Assembly: GCA_903953565.1 (NCBI GenBank)
Contig: CAJBKE010000052.1
Location: forward strand, 1-64,000
Origin: an uncultured Verrucomicrobiota bacterium
GTDB taxonomy: Bacteria > Verrucomicrobiota > Verrucomicrobiia > Chthoniobacterales > JACTMZ01
Direction of reading: 5' to 3'
DNA length: 64,000 nt
Position numbers and translations under genes: made by a program. The first letter of the stretch is position 1. Every line of letters starts with the position of its first letter. The notes beneath the pieces were generated by a model, which saw only the letters and a program-made list of their open reading frames with translations, was not told the DNA's origin and searched no databases. Shown here piece by piece: positions 48,750-58,100 of the stretch.

Positions 48750-49790
48750 TTGAAGTCCTTCGGGCTGATAGGAATGCTGCCCGTCATGGCGGTCGAGGCA
48801 ACAGTCAAACCGGAGGCGGCGGAGGCGGACTACGCCCAGTTTGCCCAGCGCAATCTGGACAAGCTGTCTTGGCTCTACCCGCTGGTGAACAACAAGCTTG
48901 GCGCCCTTTTGCACCTGCAGCTGCGGCACGACCAGTTGTTTTTCATGAAGGACGGGAGGGTCGTCGACGAGATCGGCTACGGGGACAACGGGAAGCGCTT
49001 CCACGAGCGCGACATGGGAAAGACGATGAACACGCCGCAGGACATCACGGCGCAGGGCTATTGGTTCGTCGAACCGCGGTTCAATGCCAAGGCGGCATAC
49101 GAGGCCCTCGGGGAAGTGCAGGATGGCGCGTATTACTCCCTCTTCAGCAACCAATGCCAGGATTGGGCTAATCGCGTGCGGACCAAGACGGAGCAAATCG
49201 AAAAAGAGCAGAATCTTGCGCCGCCGCCGGGACGCGAATCCTACGACGCGCTTTACCACCAAGTGGCACCGACCGTGCCGGCCGCTTGGTATTTCGGGAT
49301 GATCGCGGTGATCGTCGGGGTGCTCGGACTGGGCGCGCCGCTGGTCACCGGTTTCCACTACCTCAAGCTCGTGGCGCTGCTGCTTTTTGCCATCGGCGTG
49401 TCCGATATGATCTATGCGTTTTCCTCGCGGGCATGGGGAACGTTTGCCTCCACCGTGTTCTTCGGACTTCTCGCCATGGCCGGCGGGGTGGCGGTGTGGG
49501 TCAGCGACCACTTTATCCTCACCAACAGCAACGGGGTCCTCGCCCTGGTGCTTGCCGTGGTCGGTTGCGCGCGTATCGGTGTGGCGGTGCGGAGTCGTCC
49601 ATTCAGCGCCTGGATCGGGACCTTCCTGACAGGATTTCTCCTGCTGGGCACGGCGTGGATCGCGTGGGTCCACAAAGAGGGCTCGGCGGCCGCCTGGTTG
49701 CTCGGTGCGGCGCTATCTGTTTCCTTTGTTTCCGCCGGGATCTCGACGATCTGGCTGAATCTGCAGCTGAAGAAAAAGCAGTTGTCTTAG
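48750..49790 (+). CDS. Membrane protein with N-terminal LRAT/NlpC-P60-like segment and C-terminal multi-TM region
   Basis: [22 protein letters not shown]...[15 protein letters not shown] followed by about 7 hydrophobic segments. Confidence 0.6.
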   Translation: MKSFGLIGMLPVMAVEATVKPEAAEADYAQFAQRNLDKLSWLYPLVNNKLGALLHLQLRHDQLFFMKDGRVVDEIGYGDNGKRFHERDMGKTMNTPQDITAQGYWFVEPRFNAKAAYEALGEVQDGAYYSLFSNQCQDWANRVRTKTEQIEKEQNLAPPPGRESYDALYHQVAPTVPAAWYFGMIAVIVGVLGLGAPLVTGFHYLKLVALLLFAIGVSDMIYAFSSRAWGTFASTVFFGLLAMAGGVAVWVSDHFILTNSNGVLALVLAVVGCARIGVAVRSRPFSAWIGTFLTGFLLLGTAWIAWVHKEGSAAAWLLGAALSVSFVSAGISTIWLNLQLKKKQLS

Positions 49791-50257
49791 GCCAAAGGCT
49801 CCCAGTCGGCGAATGTCGCGGCTTGGCCGACGTAGATTTCGTTTTCGTCGAGCAGGTTGAAGACGGTGGCCCGGTTGATGCGGAAGCGGCGGCCATGCTT
49901 GCTGATGCGGATGCCGGAGTAGTTTTCGATGACCCCGTGCTTTCCCACTTCGTCGAGGAGGCGGCGCCGCTCGTCCCGGTGCACCGGTTCGGCGCTCGCG
50001 CTGGAAGGCCGGCCGATGATTTCGTGCCACGAATACGCGAAGAGCTCCAAACCTGCGCGGTTCGCGTAGTTGAAAAGGTTGTCGGATCCGAAGGATCCGA
50101 GGGCGCTGAGCACCACGCGGGGTGCTTCGAAGAGAGTCTCGACGGCAAGCGATGGATCTGGAATCTCGACCAAATCACGTCCGAAGTGACGGCGGAAATT
50201 CGCGAGAATGAGCCGCGTCGGTTCCTCCAGCGCGAGGCGATCCAGCGGAAGGCTCAT
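49787..50257 (-). CDS. MEKHLA (PAS-like) domain protein
   Basis: LFNYANRAGLELFAYSWHEIIGRPSSASAEPVHRDER. Confidence 0.75.
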   Translation of the reverse strand: MSLPLDRLALEEPTRLILANFRRHFGRDLVEIPDPSLAVETLFEAPRVVLSALGSFGSDNLFNYANRAGLELFAYSWHEIIGRPSSASAEPVHRDERRRLLDEVGKHGVIENYSGIRISKHGRRFRINRATVFNLLDENEIYVGQAATFADWEPLA

Positions 50258-50982
50258 GAACGCACCGCCTCCACGCGCAGGAAATTGAAGGTGGACCGCA
50301 CTCCGGCTTCGCTCCTGTGGTCGCGGTCGTATTTTCGCAGGGCCTGACGCAGCTTGCCGATACCGATCCGGCGGGGAATGACGGCGCCCGCATTGTGAAC
50401 TTCCCGCAGCATGGCCACGGAGTCCGTGTGGTGTCGGACGAAACTCTTTGCCTCATCCCGCCGGATGGTCCACCCGGATTGCGCGAGCAAATCTTTCCAC
50501 TCGTCCGCATCGCGCCAGACAAAAGGCGCGGCTTCCGGGCAGGCGGAGAAAAATTCGTCCATCGTGCCGCGCAGGAACCATCCGGAAACAAGGCGCGCGC
50601 CCGGAGCGGCTGCGTGGTGCCATGCGCGGAAAGCGGCCGCCGGATCCGGCAGCCACTGCACGAGACTGCAATTGAAGATCCAATGATAGCCGCCGTCTTC
50701 CGGTGGGTTGGTTGCATCGGCCACGATCCAGCCGACATCGGGCACTGCCTGACGGCCGGCTTGTGCCATGCGGGGAGAAATATCCGAGGCCACGAGCCTT
50801 TCGGTGCGCCCGGTGAGGTGACGGGTGAAGAATCCGGTGCCCGCTCCGACTTCGAGGGCGGGGGACTCGATTTTTTCCGGCAACCATTCAGCCAACCATG
50901 CTGCCGCCTCGCGCTGCACCGGCGCATGCTGCTCATACTGCGCGGCGCGGCGGTCGAACTCGTGCGGGAAGGTGGTCGGCAT
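50254..50982 (-). CDS. BioC-like SAM-dependent methyltransferase
   Basis: FPHEFDRRAAQYEQHAPVQREAAAWL, ALEVGAGTGFFTRHL; ATG at 50982 chosen because the ATG at 51012 lies in a palindromic repeat. Confidence 0.78.
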   Translation of the reverse strand: MPTTFPHEFDRRAAQYEQHAPVQREAAAWLAEWLPEKIESPALEVGAGTGFFTRHLTGRTERLVASDISPRMAQAGRQAVPDVGWIVADATNPPEDGGYHWIFNCSLVQWLPDPAAAFRAWHHAAAPGARLVSGWFLRGTMDEFFSACPEAAPFVWRDADEWKDLLAQSGWTIRRDEAKSFVRHHTDSVAMLREVHNAGAVIPRRIGIGKLRQALRKYDRDHRSEAGVRSTFNFLRVEAVRS

Positions 50983-51000
50983 CTGACGGTGGAAAAAGGA

Positions 51001-51026
51001 AGCGGCGGTCATAGACCGCCGCTGCC
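51001..51026. repeat. Short perfect palindrome (REP-like)
   Basis: GCGGCGGTC-ATA-GACCGCCGC (51002-51022). Confidence 0.7.
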
Positions 51027-51049
51027 AGAGGATCAAGACGGGTTGTTTT

Positions 51050-51427
51050 TTAGTAACCCCAGTAGCCCCAACCGCCCCACATGCCGGGCATGGTCTCCAT
51101 TTGCGCGGCCATGAGATTCTGGTCGGAGATTTGCTGCTGCACGACGAGGCCCTGATACTTCGCGTAAGCGGCTTGGTCGCCGACCATGACGAACTGGTTT
51201 TGGTCGTCGGGGAAGAGGTAGTAGACGTTGTTGCCGCGGACTTGGCGGGCAATCTTGTTGGGCGTCAGCTCGGCCAGCTTGGCCTGCCGCTGCGGATTGT
51301 CGGCCGGCAGGACTTTAAATCCTGAAGCGGTCAGCAGTTGCTCGGTGGAATTTGTCTCGGCGCGCTGGATAGCGGCGCAGCCGGTGAGGATGGCGGCCGC
51401 GAGGGCCAAGGGAAGGAGTGTTTTCAT
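51050..51427 (-). CDS. Hypothetical lipoprotein
   Basis: MKTLLPLALAAAILTGCAA lipobox. Confidence 0.7.
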   Translation of the reverse strand: MKTLLPLALAAAILTGCAAIQRAETNSTEQLLTASGFKVLPADNPQRQAKLAELTPNKIARQVRGNNVYYLFPDDQNQFVMVGDQAAYAKYQGLVVQQQISDQNLMAAQMETMPGMWGGWGYWGY

Positions 51428-51478
51428 CAACACCTATATTGCGCGCTGCCGGCCAACCTCCAAGCGAAAAGAAGTGTT

Positions 51479-51634
51479 TCAGGGTTGGGGTATAGCCAGC
51501 ACATCGAGCGGTTGCTCGGCCAGATCCCGGGCATCGGGCAATGATGTTGGCGCGGGCTGAGGACCTTGGTTCGAAGTGGCGCATCCTCCGAGGAGAAGAA
51601 CCGGAACGAGAAGGAAAAGCAGAACGGTGCGCAT
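51479..51634 (-). CDS. Small hypothetical lipoprotein (51 aa)
   Basis: MRTVLLFLLVPVLLLGGCATSNQGPQP lipobox. Confidence 0.55.
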   Translation of the reverse strand: MRTVLLFLLVPVLLLGGCATSNQGPQPAPTSLPDARDLAEQPLDVLAIPQP

Positions 51635-51636
51635 GA

Positions 51637-52917
51637 TCAAAAGGTTACTCCGATTTCCGCGCCGAGAACGAGCGCATTGGCGATGCTTCCGGTCCCGCCC
51701 GGATTGATGATCCATTGCGCGCAGGGCATCACGTAGAGCCAGGGGGTGATTTGCGCGCGGTAGTCCCATTCCAAGACCCACTCATAAGTGGGATCGCCCA
51801 AGCCTTTGGCTTCCCGCGCCGAGGCGAATTCTTCGCTCATCGTCCCCGCGTAGGAACCGAAGAGAATCCAATCCTGATCGCGCCCCGGAATGGCGCCCTG
51901 CCATCCGGCACCGGCGCCGCTGAAGAAGGGAAAGCGCGATACATTGTCTGTCGGCGCGTAAACGAACGAATACCAAAGCGTGACACCTTCGTCGGCTTCC
52001 TTTCGTTCGCGCCAGACCATTTGCTGGCCGATCCAATACATTCCGTAAGTCTCTGCGGCGGTTCCGCCCCCGAAGGCCGCATACTCCCAGCTCGACCAAT
52101 ACCCGCCGAACTTGTGTTCCCCCGGCATGGCCGCGCCATCATCCCACGCGGTGCGCAATTTCGTTTTCAATCCGGCCTCGCCGAAAATTTCCACGCCGTC
52201 CGAAGAGTTGAATTCCATGTTCATTCCATGGTTCGCGATCACGCGGTTGGCTGTCGTCGCTTGGAAAACACCCAACTGCAATGTCACATCGTCGTGCGGT
52301 TCGCCTTTGACCACGGCCGCCCAAGTCGGAGTCGCTGCGCCGCTCCAGAAAGTGTTCCACACAAACACCGGCGTGTGTCCGTCGATCCCGCCGACGTAGA
52401 GATTGAACATGTCCATGACCACGAAGTCCGTCCCGATTCCCATGCGCCCGACTTTCACGCTGAGTTTCTCGTCGAAAAGGCGCTGCTCGAAATAGAAATG
52501 CCCGAGGACAACGGTCGGAATCGAGGCGACCTCGGTGACATTGAAGTAATTCCCGATGTAATTCCTCGAAAGGTTGTTCCCGGCAGAATCGAACATGGTG
52601 GCCACGAAGTAGCCGTCGTGCCAACCAACCAACTTCTCCAAATCCGCTGCGAGAATCAGTTGGAGTGACCCGTAATAGGTGAATCCTTGTTTCCGCCCTC
52701 CGACCGGGTTGCCCAGCAGGTCGGTGGTGTAAGAACCACCGATGCCCAGGCCTTTGTCCGACCAATCTTTTTTGGCCGGCAGAAACGCATCCAGGGCGCG
52801 CTCTCCAGTCAGCCATCGGGTCCAGATCGACGTGTCCGCGCCGGCGTCGCTTTGGGTTCTGGCCTCCGCCACAGTGAGAAACAAGGCGGCTATGGCGGTC
52901 AGTCGGCGCAGGTTCAT
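51637..52917 (-). CDS. OprB-family carbohydrate-selective porin
   Basis: Signal peptide; GLGIGGSYTTDLLGNPVGGRKQGFTYYGSLQLILAADLEKLVGW; C-terminal VLGAEIGVTF. Confidence 0.85.
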   Translation of the reverse strand: MNLRRLTAIAALFLTVAEARTQSDAGADTSIWTRWLTGERALDAFLPAKKDWSDKGLGIGGSYTTDLLGNPVGGRKQGFTYYGSLQLILAADLEKLVGWHDGYFVATMFDSAGNNLSRNYIGNYFNVTEVASIPTVVLGHFYFEQRLFDEKLSVKVGRMGIGTDFVVMDMFNLYVGGIDGHTPVFVWNTFWSGAATPTWAAVVKGEPHDDVTLQLGVFQATTANRVIANHGMNMEFNSSDGVEIFGEAGLKTKLRTAWDDGAAMPGEHKFGGYWSSWEYAAFGGGTAAETYGMYWIGQQMVWRERKEADEGVTLWYSFVYAPTDNVSRFPFFSGAGAGWQGAIPGRDQDWILFGSYAGTMSEEFASAREAKGLGDPTYEWVLEWDYRAQITPWLYVMPCAQWIINPGGTGSIANALVLGAEIGVTF

Positions 52918-53029
52918 CGGCGTGCGTGGATGCTATGTCCGAGTCCCTCCCGTGGGAAGGCCGCCCGGGCCGGTTCGTATTTAGGTATTCAATCAGGGTG
53001 CCGTTTTTGGTTCTATCTTCTCTTCTCGC

Positions 53030-54661
53030 ATGAGCACCAAACCATTGACCGACAGTCCTGCCTGGAAAGCCCTTCAATCTCATCATTCGGAAGTAGCCGG
53101 GCTCCACCTGCGCGAACTTTTTGCCGCTGATCCCGGGCGCGGGGACAATTTGACCGCTGAGGCTTGCGGGATCTTCCTCGATTACTCGAAGAATCGCGTC
53201 ACGGACAAAACGCTCGAACTGCTCCTCCGTCTCGCCGAAGAGCGCGGTCTGCGCGAGCGGATCGATGCCATGTTCCGTGGCGACAAGATCAATATCACGG
53301 AAAACCGCGCCGTTCTGCACACCGCCCTGCGCGCGCCGCGCGGCCAGAAGATTGTCGTCGATGGCGAAGACGTTGTCCCCGCGGTCCACGAGGTCCTCGA
53401 CAAAATGGCATCTTTTGCCGACCGCATCCGCTCCGGCCAATGGCTCGGCCACACCGGAAAAAAGATCCGCAATGTGATCAACATCGGTATCGGCGGTTCG
53501 GACCTCGGTCCGGTCATGGCCTACGAGGCCCTCAAGTTTTACAGCGACCGCGCGCTGCGCTTTGAGTTCGTCTCCAATGTCGACAGCGATGACTTTGCCG
53601 AGGCCGTCCACGGTCTCGATCCGGCCGAAACTCTCTTCGTCATTTCGTCGAAGACCTTCACTACGCTCGAAACCATGACCAATGCGCACACCGCGCGCGA
53701 GTGGGTGCTGCGGGGGTTAGGCGGCGACGAGTCGGCTATCGCCAAGCACTTCGTTGCCGTCTCGACCAACGCGGAAAAAGTGCGCGAGTTCGGCATCGAT
53801 ACGGCCAACATGTTCGGTTTCTGGGATTGGGTCGGCGGGCGTTACTCCATGGATTCCGCCATCGGATTGTCGACAATGGTGGCGGTCGGACCGGCGAATT
53901 TCCGCGCCCTGCTCGACGGGTTCCGCGAGATGGACGAGCACTTCCGCACGGCGCCCTTCGGGCAAAACTTGCCCGTTATCATGGGCCTCCTCGCCGTCTG
54001 GTATGGTGATTTCTTCGACGCGCAGACCGTGGCCGTGCTGCCTTACGAGCAGTATCTGAAGCGTTTCCCCGCCTATCTCCAGCAACTGACCATGGAAAGC
54101 AACGGCAAGAGCATTACCCTCGATGGTCAGCACGTCGACTACAACACCGGTGCGATTTACTGGGGCGAACCGGGAACCAACGGGCAGCACTCCTTCTACC
54201 AGCTCATCCATCAAGGCACGCATCTCATCCCGTGCGACTTCATCGGCTTCGCCAAGACGCTCAATCCCATCGGCCGCCATCACGATATCCTCATGGCCAA
54301 CATGTTCGCCCAGGCCGAGGCGCTCGCCTTCGGCAAAACGGCTGAGGAAGTCCGCGCGGAAGGAACGCGCGAAGATCTCGTTCCCCACCGTGTCTTCGAG
54401 GGAAATCGTCCGTCGAACACCATCCTCGCCGAGGTGGTCGATCCGAAAACGCTGGGCAAACTCGTTGCTCTCTACGAGCACAGCGTCTTCACGCAGGGTG
54501 CCATCTGGAACATCAATCCTTTCGATCAATGGGGCGTCGAACTCGGCAAGGTCCTTGCCCAGCGCATCATTCCCGAACTCGAGAGCAGGGAAGTCCCGAC
54601 GCTCAATCACGACAGTTCGACCAACGCGCTCATCACGCGCTACCGCCGGATGAACCAATGA
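53030..54661 (+). CDS. pgi: Glucose-6-phosphate isomerase
   Basis: [46 protein letters not shown]. Confidence 0.96.
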   Translation: MSTKPLTDSPAWKALQSHHSEVAGLHLRELFAADPGRGDNLTAEACGIFLDYSKNRVTDKTLELLLRLAEERGLRERIDAMFRGDKINITENRAVLHTALRAPRGQKIVVDGEDVVPAVHEVLDKMASFADRIRSGQWLGHTGKKIRNVINIGIGGSDLGPVMAYEALKFYSDRALRFEFVSNVDSDDFAEAVHGLDPAETLFVISSKTFTTLETMTNAHTAREWVLRGLGGDESAIAKHFVAVSTNAEKVREFGIDTANMFGFWDWVGGRYSMDSAIGLSTMVAVGPANFRALLDGFREMDEHFRTAPFGQNLPVIMGLLAVWYGDFFDAQTVAVLPYEQYLKRFPAYLQQLTMESNGKSITLDGQHVDYNTGAIYWGEPGTNGQHSFYQLIHQGTHLIPCDFIGFAKTLNPIGRHHDILMANMFAQAEALAFGKTAEEVRAEGTREDLVPHRVFEGNRPSNTILAEVVDPKTLGKLVALYEHSVFTQGAIWNINPFDQWGVELGKVLAQRIIPELESREVPTLNHDSSTNALITRYRRMNQ

Positions 54662-55041
54662 GACACCTCCTGCTGTCCTTTGCCGCCATGGCGTCGGTGC
54701 TTTTTACCGGCTGCGAGAAACCGGAGAACACCCTCCGCACCTTGCAGGACGGAGTTTCCTCCTACGCCTCTAAGCCATCGGATGAGGCGGCAGCCAAGAT
54801 CGACGCGAACTTCACCAAGCTCGATGCCCAGATTGCGGATTTGCGCGGAAGCGGCAAGACGGACCAAGCTGAGAGCATCGCCCAACAGCGCGACGCCCTC
54901 CAAGCGCAGTATGCCGCCGCCCGCATGACGGCCAGCTTGCTGAAAGCCAAAGAAGCAGCGGCCAATGTCGGCGAGGCGTTCCGCAAAGTGGGTGAAGCTC
55001 TGAGTCAGACCCTGAAGGGGGCCTCGACCAATCAGGAATAG
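54658..55041 (+). CDS. Hypothetical lipoprotein, helical
   Basis: [22 protein letters not shown] lipobox; ATGA overlap with pgi. Confidence 0.7.
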   Translation: MRHLLLSFAAMASVLFTGCEKPENTLRTLQDGVSSYASKPSDEAAAKIDANFTKLDAQIADLRGSGKTDQAESIAQQRDALQAQYAAARMTASLLKAKEAAANVGEAFRKVGEALSQTLKGASTNQE

Positions 55042-55071
55042 TTCGCGTTCCCCCAAGCTTGCGGACCAACT

Positions 55072-55097
55072 GGTGGATCGCGCCGTCCCGGCGCGAT
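55072..55097. repeat. Half copy (left half) of the 67-bp element
   Basis: GGTGGATCGCGCCGTCCCGGCGCGAT, identical to 8051-8076. Confidence 0.75.
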
Positions 55098-55144
55098 TTC
55101 TAAAAGGGGGTATCGCGCCTGCAGCTGATTTCCAGGGAGGAGCG

Positions 55145-55163
55145 TGGCTCCTGAGGTAGGATT
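55145..55163 (-). repeat. Partial duplicate of the tRNA-Asn 3' end
   Basis: 19-bp exact copy (TGGCTCCTGAGGTAGGATT) of 55235-55253, offset by 90 bp. Confidence 0.92.
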
Positions 55164-55234
55164 GGCTACGCCTGTCTCGCTGCGCTCGGCTCGAACTGCG
55201 TTCTCATCCTGCTCATGCGCCAACCCCTTGGCGC

Positions 55235-55309
55235 TGGCTCCTGAGGTAGGATTCGAACCTACGACCAATCGGTTAACAGCCGACCGCTCTACCACTGAGC
55301 TACTCAGGA
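55235..55309 (-). tRNA. tRNA-Asn (GTT), CCA encoded
   Basis: Acceptor TCCTGAG/CTCAGGA, anticodon loop CTGTTAA, T-arm GTAGGTTCGAATCCTAC, 3' GCCA. Confidence 0.96.
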
Positions 55310-55458
55310 TTTGGCCGCGGAGAATTCGGAAGAAAACCAGCGTGAGCAGCTCCTGTCAAGGTCACAGGGTGCGGCCTGTCTGTATTTAGCGGTTCTTCGG
55401 CCGTTTCCGCAAAAATGTGGTTGCCCCGACCGACCTCGTTCTTCACTTTGGCGGAGCT

Positions 55459-55953
55459 ATGAAACCTTATTTCCTCGTTGTGGCGGCGACCGCTTTCGGT
55501 CTGTCTGCCTGTGATCAAGCCAAGAAAGACGTGCAAACCGCCGTCGAGAAAACCGGCGATGCCGTTACCGCAACCGCCGAGGGTACCCAGGCTGTGGCCG
55601 AAGGCGCTTGGGATGCAACCAAGGCGACCGGTGAGGCCGTCGGCGAAGCGGCGAAAGCCGTGGGCGAAGGTGCAGCCGTGGCCACCGAAGCAACCGCCAC
55701 GGCGGTCGGCGAAAGCGCGCAAGTTGTGGGCGAAGGAGTCAAAACGGCAGCCGAAGGCGCCGCTGATGCGACCCGTGCGGTCGGCGAAGGCACTGCAGCC
55801 GTGGCCGAAGGCACTTGGGGTGCCGTGCAAGACACTGCCGCCGGAGTCAAAGACGTGACCGAAGGCATGTGGGAAGGCACCAAAGATGCCGCCAAAGCCA
55901 CGGGCGAAGCTGTCGAAACCGTAGGACAGGACCTGCAAAAAGCCGCTGAGTAA
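55459..55953 (+). CDS. LEA-like repetitive amphipathic lipoprotein
   Basis: LSAC lipobox then repeats of (A)VGEG/AVAEGTW/AAKATGEAV pattern. Confidence 0.75.
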   Translation: MKPYFLVVAATAFGLSACDQAKKDVQTAVEKTGDAVTATAEGTQAVAEGAWDATKATGEAVGEAAKAVGEGAAVATEATATAVGESAQVVGEGVKTAAEGAADATRAVGEGTAAVAEGTWGAVQDTAAGVKDVTEGMWEGTKDAAKATGEAVETVGQDLQKAAE

Positions 55954-55974
55954 TCCGCTCAACTAGTCATTCAC

Positions 55975-56004
55975 AAAACGCCGCTCCACGGAGCGGCGTT
56001 TTTT
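55975..56004 (+). terminator. Rho-independent terminator
   Basis: AAAACGCCGCTCCACGGAGCGGCGTTTTTT. Confidence 0.85.
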
Positions 56005-56091
56005 CTTTTCCGCCTCGAACGCGGCTTGCGTCCGGTGAGCGACCCTCGAATATGAAAATAGTGCAGATAATGCGAAATGTTTTCCGGAAAA

Positions 56092-56118
56092 ATCGCGATA
56101 GGGACATCGCGATCCACC
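56092..56118. repeat. Half copy (right half) of the 67-bp element
   Basis: ATCGCGATAGGGACATCGCGATCCACC, 25/27 to the right half of 8051-8117. Confidence 0.75.
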
Positions 56119-56143
56119 CTGCGTCGTTTGGTTCACCGGTCCT

Positions 56144-56602
56144 ATGATCACGTTAACCCGCCGCTTACTTGCCGTCGGCTTGAGCGCGATGGTTGTCGGC
56201 CTCGGCCCTCTTTGCGCCGCGGAATCAACCGGCAATATCCCAGGTGAAGTTGCCCTGCAGTTCATCAACGACCATTTGTCCTCGCCGCCAGGTTATGAGG
56301 AAACAATCGCGCGCGTGGAGGCCAGTCCGCTGGTCACCGAACACTACAAGAAAGCCCTGACCAAACTCTACCGCGACGCGCTCAAGAAAGAGCCGGAATA
56401 CGGCTATGGCGCCGATGCGGTGATTGGTGGTCAGGAGTCGCCGGAGCGCTTCCGCGTGAAGAGTTCCAAGACCGAAGGTGACCGCGCGTTCGTTGTGCTG
56501 ATCGGCGAGGATGAGGACTTTCCGATGGAAGTGAAAGTCGAACTGGTCCGCGAGGACGGACGCTGGCTGGTCGATGCTTCCGGGGATTTGGTCCAAGACT
56601 GA
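56144..56602 (+). CDS. Hypothetical exported protein
   Basis: Signal peptide MITLTRRLLAVGLSAMVVGLGPLCAAES; complete ORF. Confidence 0.65.
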   Translation: MITLTRRLLAVGLSAMVVGLGPLCAAESTGNIPGEVALQFINDHLSSPPGYEETIARVEASPLVTEHYKKALTKLYRDALKKEPEYGYGADAVIGGQESPERFRVKSSKTEGDRAFVVLIGEDEDFPMEVKVELVREDGRWLVDASGDLVQD

Positions 56603-56662
56603 GCGCTCCACGGCGGCGCTCGCTTGCCAGCCAAGAGCCTCACCGTTAATTTGGGTCTTCCA

Positions 56663-56747
56663 GGAGGGGTGGCAGAGTGGTCGATTGCGTCGGTCTTGAA
56701 AACCGAAGAGGCGCAAGTCTCCGTGGGTTCGAATCCCACCCCCTCCG
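56663..56747 (+). tRNA. tRNA-Ser (TGA)
   Basis: Acceptor GGAGGGG/CCCCTCC, anticodon loop CTTGAAA, variable arm, T-arm GTGGGTTCGAATCCCAC. Confidence 0.96.
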
Positions 56748-56968
56748 TTTCCCGGCGAAGCCGGGCTGAAACATTCCGGTGGGATGAAGAACGCAGTTCG
56801 AGCGCGAAGCACAGGTCGCCTCCGGCGACCAATCCCACCCCCTCCGTTTCCCGGCGGAGCCGGGTTGAAACATTCCGGTGGGATGAAGAACGCAGTTCGA
56901 GCGCGAAGCACAGGTCGCCATCGGCGACCAATCCCACCCCCTCCGTTTCCCGGCGAGGCCGGGTTGAA
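56732..56968 (+). repeat. 99-bp tandem repeat that includes the tRNA-Ser 3' end (two full units and a partial third)
   Basis: AATCCCACCCCCTCCGTTTCCCGGCG starts at 56732, 56831 and 56930. Confidence 0.95.
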
Positions 56969-57027
56969 GATGAAGCGCCGCCGTCCTCGGCGGCGGGTTT
57001 TACCAAGGTTTCAGACTTTGAGCGCTG

Positions 57028-57094
57028 GGTGGATCGCGATGTCCTCATCGCGATTTCCCGACTGAATCATCGCGCCGGGACGGCGCGATCCACC
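57028..57094. repeat. 67-bp REP/BIME-like element, copy 2 (inverted relative to copy 1)
   Basis: 61/67 match to reverse complement of 8051-8117. Confidence 0.8.
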
Positions 57095-57233
57095 TTAATA
57101 GACGTTTGGTGTTTGATATTACGGGTGAGCGACAGGCGACGGAGACGTTTCCTCTACAGTTTGGTCTCCCTTTTCCTTGTCGCGCGAGGGTGGGGAAACC
57201 ATGCTCTTGGACCGGTCTGTTACCTTTTCCGAT

Positions 57234-58100
57234 ATGAGCCAGAAAGATTACGCGCATCCCGAAACCCTTGTCTCCACCGAGTGGGTGGCCGCGCACTTGG
57301 ATGATCCGGGTGTCCGTATTGTCGAGAGCAATGAGGACGTGTTGCTCTACGACACGGGGCATCTTCCGGGCGCCGTGCACATCGATTGGCGGGCGGACCT
57401 CCAAGACCAGACGGTCCGCGACTACATCGCGCCGGCCGAATTTGCCGCGGTCTGCTCGAAGAACGGCATCGGACCGGACACGACCTGCCTGTTCTACGGT
57501 GACAAATCCAACTGGTGGGCTTGTTACGCGCTTTGGGTCTTCCGTTTGTTTGGTCACCAAAATGTGAAAATCATGAACGGCGGCCGCGACAAATGGGCGG
57601 CGGAGGGGCGTCCCCTCACGCGAGAGAAGCCGCATTACGCGCCGGTTGATTATCCGGTGCCGGCGGTGCGGCGTGATTTGGAGATCCGTGCCTTCTACGA
57701 GGATGCCAAGAAGCACAGCGAGCAGGGGTTGCCGCTCATCGATGTCCGTTCGCCGGGCGAGTTCCGCGGCGAGGTTACGCACATGCCGGAATATCCGCAG
57801 GAAGGCGTGTTGCGTGGCGGACATGTTCCCGGAGCCCGCAGCGTGCCGTGGAAAACGGCGGTCAACGACGACGGCACCTTCAAGTCGCGCGAGGAACTGG
57901 ACAAGATCTACACGGCGGGCTGCGGTTTGGCCCCGGAGCAGGATATCGTGGCTTATTGCCGCATCGGCGAGCGCTCGAGCCATACTTGGTTTGTGCTCAC
58001 CTACCTCTTGGGCTATGACAAAGTCCGCAATTACGACGGATCGTGGACCGAATGGGGTAACCGTGTGCGTGCGCCCATCGAGACAGGGGAGGGAAAATGA
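57234..58100 (+). CDS. Two-domain rhodanese sulfurtransferase
   Basis: [51 protein letters not shown] active-site Cys. Confidence 0.9.
   Translation: MSQKDYAHPETLVSTEWVAAHLDDPGVRIVESNEDVLLYDTGHLPGAVHIDWRADLQDQTVRDYIAPAEFAAVCSKNGIGPDTTCLFYGDKSNWWACYALWVFRLFGHQNVKIMNGGRDKWAAEGRPLTREKPHYAPVDYPVPAVRRDLEIRAFYEDAKKHSEQGLPLIDVRSPGEFRGEVTHMPEYPQEGVLRGGHVPGARSVPWKTAVNDDGTFKSREELDKIYTAGCGLAPEQDIVAYCRIGERSSHTWFVLTYLLGYDKVRNYDGSWTEWGNRVRAPIETGEGK

Noticed and set aside
56732-56968. CRISPR array
   Set aside because: Contiguous 99-bp near-identical tandem units with no unique spacers and no cas genes; no CRISPR array seen elsewhere in the window.
55145-56968. attL/attR pairs of an integrated island at the tRNA genes
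   Set aside because: The duplicated tRNA ends are only 90-99 bp apart, too short for an island, and no integrase is present nearby.
56225-57065. Small ORFs across tRNA-Ser and its repeats (e.g. GGIRTHG... and MKNAVRARSTG... proteins)
   Set aside because: They read through the tRNA gene and 99-bp repeats; typical spurious translations of tRNA loci.
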